From positions 1 to 12,607 of the forward strand of contig JBAVQS010000342.1 of NCBI GenBank assembly GCA_049694275.1: a DNA stretch of 12,607 nucleotides. The letters run 5' to 3'. Of this stretch, positions 6,485 to 12,607 are shown piece after piece. The notes beneath the pieces were generated by a model. That model saw nothing but the letters and a program-made list of their open reading frames with translations, made no database searches and was not told where the DNA came from. A program made the position numbers and the translations under genes. Position 1 is the stretch's first letter; every line of letters begins with the position of its first letter. Source of the stretch: JBAVQS01 sp049694275. GTDB taxonomy: Bacteria; Chloroflexota; Anaerolineae; UBA4142; SHND01.

Positions 6485-7821
6485 TGTTTAGACTATCGCT
6501 CCTCATTCTCCTACTCCTCGCGCTTGTTTCCCTGATTGCCTGTTCCGGCATCCTCCCCGCGCGGGGACAGCCGCCCGATCTGGGTGCGACCGTCACCCCG
6601 GCGCAGGAGCCGCCTCTTGCATCACCGCTCGCGCCGACCCCGGCGATGACCCTCTCCTTGACCTCCACGCCCTCCTCGACCGCGACGGTTCCGCCCCCGC
6701 CCGCTTCCCCAACCCTTGCCCTTGCAACGCCGCTTCCGGTCCAGCCCGTGAACCCTTCGCCATCCGGCGCCGCGGGGATGTTGTCCATGACGCGCGATAC
6801 GAATCGCCTGTTCGGGCGTGATCTCCAGACCGGGCGCGAATGGCTCATTGCCGAAGGGTTGCATGCAGAGGAGTGGAGCCCCGATGGTCAGCGTCTCGCC
6901 CTTGTCAATCTCAAGCAATCGGGACCGGCCGGCGAAATCTGGATTGTGAATCGAGATGGGAGCGGGCGCAGGCAGTTGACCGCGGGCCCGGACGATGGGC
7001 ATCCCCGCTGGTCACCCGATGGCCAGCAGCTCCTGTTCGATCACAATATCCGCTATGACGCGCCGCACGCCCAGACCCTCTCGGCTGAAATCTGGGTCAT
7101 GGGCGGGAACGGCGAAAATCCGCGCAAACTGGCCGACGGGTTCGACCCCGCCTGGTCGCCCGAGGGGCGGCGGATCGCCTATGCGACGAATTCGCAAGCG
7201 AGTGATGCGGCCGGCCCCAAGGGGAATGCCATCGGCCTCATGAATGCCCTTGGCGCGAACAACTGGACGCCCGCGACGATGCAGATGCCGGGCGGTCCCT
7301 ATACGACCATGCAGTGGACCGTCGCCCAGGCGCGCCTGTTCGACCAGCCGGAGTGGTCGCCCGATGGGACCGAGATCACCTTTCGCGCGCTCGGCGGCAA
7401 CTCGGCCTATCTGACTACCGACGCGACCAAAGGGGGCGTCAGGCAGTTTGTCGCGCTCTTTTTCGATGGCGTGCCGCACGGGTTTAGCTATTCACCGGAC
7501 GGGCAGTACATCACGTTCGGCACGGGTGGGCAGAGCGGCGTTTCGACGGTGACCCTCTATCGCCGTGGTCCGACCGGCAGCAGCGGCTATGGGAGCGCCC
7601 AATCCGTTCTCGTCCTGGGGCGCATCTCGAACAGCGCCGGCGCCCCTCCACAGAATGTGGATGGCCTGGCCTGGTCGCCCGATGGCGCGCGGCTCGCCTA
7701 TGCCCTCTCGACCGCCGCCGCCGGCCAATCCCTTCCCCAGGGCATATACATTCTGGACCTGGCTACCGGTCAACAGCAGGTCATCCCCGACGGCCAGGCC
7801 CCGCTCTTTTGGAACAAATAA
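6484..7821 (+). CDS. PD40/TolB-like beta-propeller lipoprotein
   Basis: This 445-residue protein has a signal peptide with the lipobox LIAC, so Cys20 should be lipidated and the protein anchored on the outer face of the membrane. Residues 25-97 are a Pro/Thr/Ser-rich tether. From about 98, six PD40-type repeats follow, marked by W/Y-SP-D/E-G at 131, 177, 224 (WSPEG), 291, 336 (YSPDG) and 397, each followed by a hydrophobic strand such as LALV, LLFD or IAYA. Six repeats fit one closed beta-propeller like that of TolB. Such domains bind proteins or peptides; nothing catalytic is visible. The ATG overlaps the previous stop by one base and lacks a good ribosome site, so it is probably translated by coupling with the upstream membrane protein. 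Confidence 0.88.
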   Translation: MFRLSLLILLLLALVSLIACSGILPARGQPPDLGATVTPAQEPPLASPLAPTPAMTLSLTSTPSSTATVPPPPASPTLALATPLPVQPVNPSPSGAAGMLSMTRDTNRLFGRDLQTGREWLIAEGLHAEEWSPDGQRLALVNLKQSGPAGEIWIVNRDGSGRRQLTAGPDDGHPRWSPDGQQLLFDHNIRYDAPHAQTLSAEIWVMGGNGENPRKLADGFDPAWSPEGRRIAYATNSQASDAAGPKGNAIGLMNALGANNWTPATMQMPGGPYTTMQWTVAQARLFDQPEWSPDGTEITFRALGGNSAYLTTDATKGGVRQFVALFFDGVPHGFSYSPDGQYITFGTGGQSGVSTVTLYRRGPTGSSGYGSAQSVLVLGRISNSAGAPPQNVDGLAWSPDGARLAYALSTAAAGQSLPQGIYILDLATGQQQVIPDGQAPLFWNK

Positions 7822-7881
7822 CAGGCTTCCCTCGTCCTACTCGTGAAGCGAATGACAGACTCGCATACGGCATCGTTATAG

Positions 7882-7903
7882 GGGCAATCCCTCGTGGTTG
7901 CCC
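7882..7903. repeat. Hairpin upstream of the SIMPL lipoprotein gene
   Basis: GGGCAATC (7882-7889) pairs with GGTTGCCC (7896-7903), 8 bp with one G-T pair and a 6-nt loop. It lies 17 nt before the Shine-Dalgarno of the SIMPL gene in a 110-nt intercistronic gap. It resembles the GGGC-rich intergenic palindrome at 8782-8813 and may be a worn copy of the same kind of repeat, or an mRNA processing or stabilising hairpin. It has no U-tract, so it is not a terminator. Confidence 0.5.
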
Positions 7904-7931
7904 GACGACCCCATCCATTCAGGAGGAAAAT

Positions 7932-8705
7932 ATGAACAAGCGACTCGTACAACTACTCGCCACCGGTTTACTCGGAATCGTGGCGCTCACTGCGGTTGCG
8001 TGCGGCGGCGTTGCCAGTGCGGCCCCCGCCGCGCAAGGAGGAACCCCTGTGCCCGGCTCGAATGCTCCCACCACCGATATTGGCGTCAACGGTACCGGCA
8101 GTGTCTTTGCCGATCCCGATACGGCGATTGCTTCCCTCGGCGTCGAGATCACCGGCCCGACCCTGGCCTCGGCCAGTTCGGATGCCAGCACCAAGATGAC
8201 CGCCGTGCTCGACAAGGTCAAATCGCTCGGCGTCGATGCCAAGGATATCAAGACCGTCGGCTATAGCGTCAACCCCATCACGTCGAATGCCAAAGAGGGG
8301 GAGACCCCGCGGATTATCGGCTATCACGTATCCAACATCGTCCAGATCAAAATGCGCAAGCTCGACCAGGTTGGCGTGATTCTCGACGCGGCCATCACGG
8401 CCGGCGCCAACACCCTGAGCGGGTTGTATTACACCATTGACGACCCGACCGATCTCACCAAGCAGGCGCGCACCAAAGCGGTCGCCGATGCGATGGCCAA
8501 AGCGCAGACTCTGGCCGATGCCGCCAAGGTCAAGCTCGGCCCCATCATCTCGATCACCGAAAATGTCTCGCTCCCCCGCCCGGTCGTATACGCCCGCTCG
8601 TTTGCGTCGCCGGCGGCCGATGCCGGGGTCGCACCCGGCCCCGTCGAAGCCGGCCAGAACGAAATCAGCGTCACCATCGAGATGCACTGGCAAATCTCCC
8701 AATAA
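7932..8705 (+). CDS. SIMPL-domain (DUF541) lipoprotein
   Basis: The 257-residue protein has a signal peptide with AVAC before Cys24, then a Gly/Ala/Pro-rich linker and a SIMPL domain from about residue 48. Family hallmarks are IGVNGTGSVFADPDTAIASLGVE (split over 50-72), the repeated long helix with KVKSLGVDAKDIKTVGYSV, the IIGYHVSN strand, and the helix AKAQTLADAAKVKLG followed by I-x-E. The C-terminal strand EISVTIEMHWQI is also typical. The family (BP26, YggE-like) forms periplasmic or surface oligomers, with roles in oxidative stress and envelope maintenance; the precise function is unknown. A strong AGGAGG at 7921-7926, 5 nt before ATG, fixes the start. It probably shares transcription with the upstream lipoprotein gene, since no convincing promoter lies in the gap. 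Confidence 0.9.
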   Translation: MNKRLVQLLATGLLGIVALTAVACGGVASAAPAAQGGTPVPGSNAPTTDIGVNGTGSVFADPDTAIASLGVEITGPTLASASSDASTKMTAVLDKVKSLGVDAKDIKTVGYSVNPITSNAKEGETPRIIGYHVSNIVQIKMRKLDQVGVILDAAITAGANTLSGLYYTIDDPTDLTKQARTKAVADAMAKAQTLADAAKVKLGPIISITENVSLPRPVVYARSFASPAADAGVAPGPVEAGQNEISVTIEMHWQISQ

Positions 8706-8781
8706 CCCTCGCCGTCTCCAGCCCGCGGGTAGAATCATCCCATTGCAAAATATCGGGCCGTATATCGAAAATCGTGTAATT

Positions 8782-8813
8782 TTGTAGGGGCGAACGGCCG
8801 TTCGCCCCTACAA
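8782..8813. repeat. Perfect 32-bp intergenic palindrome
   Basis: TTGTAGGGGCGAACGG (8782-8797) is followed directly by its exact reverse complement (8798-8813), with no spacer. It lies between convergent genes: the SIMPL gene ends at 8705, and the leftward membrane-protein gene takes its TAG stop from the palindrome (8808-8810). It lacks a U-tract on either side, so it is not a classical terminator. Palindromes of this GTAGGGGCGA type are dispersed in many bacterial genomes, so I call it a REP-like repeat. Confidence 0.85.
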
Positions 8814-9299
8814 GGCTTCAGCTTGTGCCTGTGTGCTTGAGCGAGGAGTGGTGCGTTCTCGGAAAATGCCCCAGAGGTCCGTGAGCAGAGCGATGATCAA
8901 AACGATCTCGACCCCTTTGGAGAGATAGCCCAACCCCATAGGATTCGGCATGCCAAATAGGATCCATGCCACAAAGGTCACGGCGGCATAGCCAATCATT
9001 GCGACATCCACGAGCCAGCGCCGGGCGCCGAGCAAGCGGCGACTGAACAGGAACAGCAGTACCAGGATTACTTCGCCCACAAAGTTCAGGATAAATAAAT
9101 CGTTAAGCGGCAGGATGGTCGGGAACCGCGCCCCGCCTGGAGGCGGCCCGCCGCTGGGGCGTACTGGCGGCGTGGTTCCTGCTGGACGCCCGGCGCCGCG
9201 GAACAGAACAAAGTTCAACAAGAGGTGAAGCACCCCGTCCCCTAACGCCAGCACTGAAATAATGACGCGTAGCCCTTGTTTTTTCAGCCGATCTGCCAT
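8808..9299 (-). CDS. Small four-helix membrane protein of unknown function
   Basis: I do not recognise a family. The 163-residue product has a basic start (MADRLKKQGLR) and four predicted membrane helices at about 10-32, 64-86, 93-114 and 121-145. Between the first two is a Gly/Pro-rich loop (34-60: RPAGTTPP, SGGPPPGGA). The tail is polar (RERTTPRSSTQAQAEAL). A consensus AGGAGG at 9306-9311, 6 nt before ATG, fixes the start and supports a real gene. The last codon and the stop lie inside the palindrome at 8782-8813, so the C-terminus may have been altered by arrival of that repeat. The gene is convergent with the SIMPL gene and divergent from the DUF499 ATPase gene. No catalytic residues are evident. 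Confidence 0.8.
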   Translation of the reverse strand: MADRLKKQGLRVIISVLALGDGVLHLLLNFVLFRGAGRPAGTTPPVRPSGGPPPGGARFPTILPLNDLFILNFVGEVILVLLFLFSRRLLGARRWLVDVAMIGYAAVTFVAWILFGMPNPMGLGYLSKGVEIVLIIALLTDLWGIFRERTTPRSSTQAQAEAL

Positions 9300-9501
9300 C
9301 TGAAGCCTCCTCTCAACCCATCTTGTCTTTGGATGATCCGATCTGCCCTTTGTGAAAGGAGGATAGCGGTACGAGTTGAGAATTTGCTAAAGAGCAAGTA
9401 AATATTTCATAAGAAATCCCGGCAGCCCGCGATAGTTTATCCAGCGTGCGTTCGGCAAATTCGCTGGCTGGACTCTGCGCATAAAGTTGTCAGTAGAGAC
9501 T

Positions 9502-9530
9502 TTGCAACAGCCGTGTTTTGGTGATAGAAT
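9502..9530 (+). promoter_or_regulatory. Promoter of the DUF499-type ATPase gene
   Basis: TTGCAA at 9502-9507 and TAGAAT at 9525-9530 are spaced by 17 nt, and TGA precedes the -10, making it also an extended -10. Transcription would start near A9537, giving a leader of about 21 nt that contains the AGAAGG ribosome site at 9546-9551. A dyad, CCAGCG (9441-9446) and CGCTGG (9462-9467), lies 35-60 nt upstream and could bind a regulator. The rest of 9300-9501 holds only short weak inverted repeats such as TTGCT-AAAG-AGCAA (9384-9397). Confidence 0.65.
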
Positions 9531-9557
9531 TTGGCAATCCCCCACAGAAGGCCGACG

Positions 9558-12500
9558 ATGCAATCTATTTTTGATCTGTGTACGCCGCGTCCCGAAGTCC
9601 TGCACGGTGAGCTGCGCGAAGACATCTTTGCCGCGCGCCTCAAAGATGTGCTCGACGCTCATGCCGAGCCGGTCTATGGCGACCCCGCCACCTTTTTTGA
9701 AAACACCTATCCTACCGCCGGGCTCAAAACCCTTTTGAAGGATGCCCTCGGCCGGCTCGTCGGCGATGCGGCGGGCAAGAACGCGGTCATCCGCCTCGAA
9801 ACCGCGTTTGGCGGCGGCAAGACTCACAACCTCATCGCGCTTTATCATGTCGCCAGCGGCAAGACGCCGGCCGGCGCGGTCGCCGACCTGTTGGGCAAGG
9901 AGACGCGGCTCCCTGCCCCCGGCGTCATCCAGATTGGCGCGGTCGTCGGTTCGGACCTGGATCCCACGACCGGCATGGAGCACCCCGAGGACAAGCTCAA
10001 GACCTATACGCTGTGGGGGGAGCTGGCCTATCAACTGGGCGGGCGCGCCGGCTATGCCCTCGCGCGCGAGAGTGACGAGACCAAAGCCGCGCCCGGCACC
10101 GGCCTTTTTGAAACCCTGGTTGGCGACAGGCCCGCGCTCATCATGCTGGACGAGATTGCGCGCCACCTGCGGGTCGCGATGGCCGTTCCGACCGCGACCA
10201 AAAAATCCACCCTCGCCGATCAGACCGTCGCCTTTCTCATGTCTCTGCTGGAATTTGCCGCCAGCAAGGAACGCTGCCTCGTCGTCCTCACGCTCGCCGG
10301 CCCCACCGATGCCTTTTCCTCCGAAACGGCCATGCTGCGGAGCAAGCTGAGCGAAGCCTCCAGCGTCTCGGCGCGGCAGGAGCGGGTGCTCACCCCGACC
10401 GACGAAGGGGAGATCTCCGCCATTGTGACCCATCGCCTCTTTAAAAAGGTGGACCGGCAAGGCGCTCAGGCAACGCTTCAGGCGTACTCCCGGTATTACA
10501 CACGGCTCCTCGACCAGAGCGCCGACCTGCCGCAGCGCTGCACCCGCGCCGAGTATGTCCAGGAGCTGGCCGCGGCCTATCCGTTCCATCCCGAGTTGTT
10601 GACCGTGCTCAATCGCAAGACGGCGACCATCCCCAACTTTAGCCAGACCCGCGGCGCGCTCCGTCTGCTCGCATGGACGGTGCGCGCGTTGTGGGAGAAA
10701 CATCCGGCCAACACCTGGCTCATCCACCCGCACCATCTCGACCTCTCGCAATCCCAGATTGCCGAGGACCTCACCAGCCGGTTAGACCGTCCCAAGTTCA
10801 AGCAGGTGATCGAGGCCGACATTGTCAGCCCCATGCTCGGCATGATGGCGCACGCGCAGAACGTGGACCGCGCCCTCATCGCCTCGGGCAAGCCTCCCTA
10901 TACCCAGCGCCTCGCCACCGTGATTCTACTCCACAGCCTCACGCAGGGGATTGCCAGCGGCGTGGACCCGGCCGACCTGATGCTCGCAGTGCTCGAGCCG
11001 GACGGCGACGGCGGGGGGGACGACCCAGGCGCGGTAGCGCGGGCGTTGGAGCGCCTCTACGACCAGGCGTGGTTTCTCGAATACGACGGGCACCGTTATC
11101 GCTTCAAGACCGAGCCCTCGCTCAACAAGATCATCGCCGACGAAACCGCGCAGGTGGGGCCGAGCAAGGCCAAGGCCGAGCTCGAAGAGCGCATCCGGCA
11201 GATCTGGAAAAAGGGATATTTCAAACCGGTCTATTTCCCGGTCGAGGCGGTCGATGTGGACGACGACGCCGACGCGCCCAAGCTTGCCATCATCCATTTC
11301 GAGGCGACCAGCGTGGGCGCGGGCGAGCCGGGCATCCCCGCGCTGGTTCGCAAGATTTACGAATATAAAGGGACCCTCGATTCCTTCCGCACCTACCAGA
11401 ACAATGTCATCTTTATCGTCGCCGACACGGACCAGACCCAGAACATGGTCGAGGTGGCGCGGCGCTATCTCGCCATCGGGCGGATCGTCGGCGACCCCGA
11501 GCGGATGAGTGAGTTTAACGAGGAACAGCGCAAGTCGCTGAAAAAGATGCAAGAGAGCGCCGAGCTCGACGTCCGCGTCGCGATCACCAAAGCCTACAAG
11601 TACCTTTATTACCCGACGCAGGACGCAGCCAAAGCGGATGCCTTTTTGCGGCGTGAGACGCTCCCGGCTCAGGAGCAGGGGGAGATTGACAAGGACCAGA
11701 CGAACATCGTCCTCCGCGTCCTGCGCGCCCTGAAAAAGGTCCAGACCGCCGACGAAGAAATCCTTTCGGCGGCATACGTCAAGTCCAAGGCGTGGGACCA
11801 GAACCAGCAGTTGATGAGCACCGAGGATCTGCGCAAAGCCTTCGCCCGCAAGATCGGCCTGCGCCAACTCCTCGACATTGGACAGCTCCGCAAGACGATT
11901 CAGAACGGCGTGCAAACCGGCGCCTGGCTCTATTACGATTCCGCAGAGCAGTTTGCCTTTGACAAGGACTCGCCCCCGCCGGTCTGGCAGATCGGCGACA
12001 GCGCGCTCCTCTATACGCCGCAAGAGGCCGCGCGCTTGCAGCTTCGCATCAAGGGGAAATGGAAACCGCCGGTTGTTTCCGACCCTGAAGCGGGCGGGGA
12101 TAAAGAGCTGGCGAAATGCCCCGTCTGCGGGCGTCCCGAGGCTGAGTGCATTTGCGGTATCAAAACGCAGGAAAAACAGGTTCCCGCCAAATTCCAGGGG
12201 AGCGGCGCCGTCGCGCAGGCGTTCCAAAAGATTGCGGACCTGTGTTCCGAATACAAGGTCGCGCGCCTCGCCCAGCTCTATATCAAGATCGAAGGGTTGA
12301 ACAAGCAGGGCGCGGGTGATGCCCGTGCGCTCGGACTGGCCATTCCGCAATTTGGCAAGGGGCGCTTTACCGTCGAGCAGCAGCTCATTGCCTCCTTTGG
12401 CAAGGGCGCAAACGGCGAGACCTTCAGGCTCGAATTCAAGGGGGGGTGGGATCGCTACAAGCGGGTCAAGAGCATTGGCGATGCCTTTGGGCAGGAGGCG

Positions 12501-12607
12501 GACGAGTTCAAAGTGACCATGCGCATCGGCGCGGATTTCAGCGGCGGACTGGAGGTGAGCGGCCAGCAGTTCCAGACCATCCGCGACGTGCTCGCCACCC
12601 TGGAGGT
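9558..12607 (+). CDS. DUF499-type P-loop ATPase, probable defence-island protein (3' end outside window)
   Basis: The frame is open for 1016 codons to the right edge without a stop. The start MQSIFDLCTPRPEVL at ATG 9558 has AGAAGG 6 nt upstream. The ATPase core has a variant Walker A, ETAFGGGKTHNLIALYHVA (Lys88, Thr89), where Thr82 replaces the usual first Gly. The Walker B is ALIMLDEI (Asp198, Glu199). The context FENTYPTAGLKTLL, AFGGGKTH and FSQTRGALRLLAWTVRALW (positions 10633-10689) is characteristic of the DUF499 family, related to the large PglY/BrxC-type ATPases. A cysteine cluster, CPVC-x6-CIC (Cys854, 857, 864, 866), looks like a small zinc site. Relatives occur in operons with DUF1156 adenine-specific DNA methylases and large helicases or PLD nucleases, implicated in antiphage defence. 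That role is inferred, because no partner lies in this window. The gene is the first of its transcription unit. It could instead belong to another P-loop clade, but the GGGKTH pattern favours DUF499. Confidence 0.8.
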   Translation, partial: MQSIFDLCTPRPEVLHGELREDIFAARLKDVLDAHAEPVYGDPATFFENTYPTAGLKTLLKDALGRLVGDAAGKNAVIRLETAFGGGKTHNLIALYHVASGKTPAGAVADLLGKETRLPAPGVIQIGAVVGSDLDPTTGMEHPEDKLKTYTLWGELAYQLGGRAGYALARESDETKAAPGTGLFETLVGDRPALIMLDEIARHLRVAMAVPTATKKSTLADQTVAFLMSLLEFAASKERCLVVLTLAGPTDAFSSETAMLRSKLSEASSVSARQERVLTPTDEGEISAIVTHRLFKKVDRQGAQATLQAYSRYYTRLLDQSADLPQRCTRAEYVQELAAAYPFHPELLTVLNRKTATIPNFSQTRGALRLLAWTVRALWEKHPANTWLIHPHHLDLSQSQIAEDLTSRLDRPKFKQVIEADIVSPMLGMMAHAQNVDRALIASGKPPYTQRLATVILLHSLTQGIASGVDPADLMLAVLEPDGDGGGDDPGAVARALERLYDQAWFLEYDGHRYRFKTEPSLNKIIADETAQVGPSKAKAELEERIRQIWKKGYFKPVYFPVEAVDVDDDADAPKLAIIHFEATSVGAGEPGIPALVRKIYEYKGTLDSFRTYQNNVIFIVADTDQTQNMVEVARRYLAIGRIVGDPERMSEFNEEQRKSLKKMQESAELDVRVAITKAYKYLYYPTQDAAKADAFLRRETLPAQEQGEIDKDQTNIVLRVLRALKKVQTADEEILSAAYVKSKAWDQNQQLMSTEDLRKAFARKIGLRQLLDIGQLRKTIQNGVQTGAWLYYDSAEQFAFDKDSPPPVWQIGDSALLYTPQEAARLQLRIKGKWKPPVVSDPEAGGDKELAKCPVCGRPEAECICGIKTQEKQVPAKFQGSGAVAQAFQKIADLCSEYKVARLAQLYIKIEGLNKQGAGDARALGLAIPQFGKGRFTVEQQLIASFGKGANGETFRLEFKGGWDRYKRVKSIGDAFGQEADEFKVTMRIGADFSGGLEVSGQQFQTIRDVLATLE

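Noticed and set aside
8706..8781. Promoter candidates such as TAGAAT near 8731 and TATATC near 8761
   Set aside because: No -35 hexamer and no rightward gene follows before the convergent gene, so these are likely chance AT-rich matches.
9387..10751. Leftward 454-codon open frame opposite the start of the DUF499 gene
   Set aside because: The forward frame has Walker A and B motifs, a promoter and a ribosome site; the reverse frame is Gly/Arg-rich shadow sequence.
10926..12350. Leftward 474-codon open frame opposite the DUF499 gene
   Set aside because: It is again antisense to the continuous forward ATPase frame and shows no family motif or ribosome site.

Overview
The window looks like a chromosomal segment of a GC-rich, free-living bacterium, probably of the Chloroflexota (Anaerolineae-like). 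This is inferred from several signs: a type 2 isopentenyl-diphosphate isomerase, a stand-alone TreS without a maltokinase domain, Pro/Thr-rich lipoproteins, and the style of the intergenic palindromes. No rRNA or other marker gene is present, so the phylum is not proven. No rRNA, tRNA, CRISPR array or intact insertion sequence was seen.

Left part (1-3472): the first 25 codons of a leftward type 2 IPP isomerase (fni/idi2) face a rightward acyl carrier protein gene (acpP). Both have readable promoters in the shared intergenic region. acpP ends at a strong hairpin terminator. It is followed by a tight two-gene unit: an AI-2E family permease and trehalose synthase TreS, 3 bp apart.

Middle (3472-8705): a 129-bp MITE/REP-like inverted-repeat element lies between treS and a convergent LytR-CpsA-Psr (LCP) cell-envelope gene. 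The LCP gene is divergent from a 590-residue membrane protein related to the antiporter-like complex I subunits (NuoL/M/N), with no other nuo gene nearby. The two share a compact divergent promoter in which both transcripts would be nearly or fully leaderless. The membrane-protein gene overlaps by one base a six-repeat PD40 beta-propeller lipoprotein gene, followed by a SIMPL-domain lipoprotein gene. All three products belong to the cell envelope.

Right part (8706-12607): a perfect 32-bp palindrome carries the stop codon of a leftward small four-helix membrane protein gene. Divergent from it, behind a near-consensus promoter, begins a very large P-loop ATPase gene of the DUF499 type (1016 codons, running off the window). 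This family is typically found in defence islands beside DUF1156-type DNA methylases and large helicases, so the right edge is probably the first gene of an antiphage or modification locus. This is the most promising lead in the window, but its partners lie outside it.

The longest gene-free stretches are about 255-260 bp (78-332 and 9300-9557); both are divergent promoter regions.
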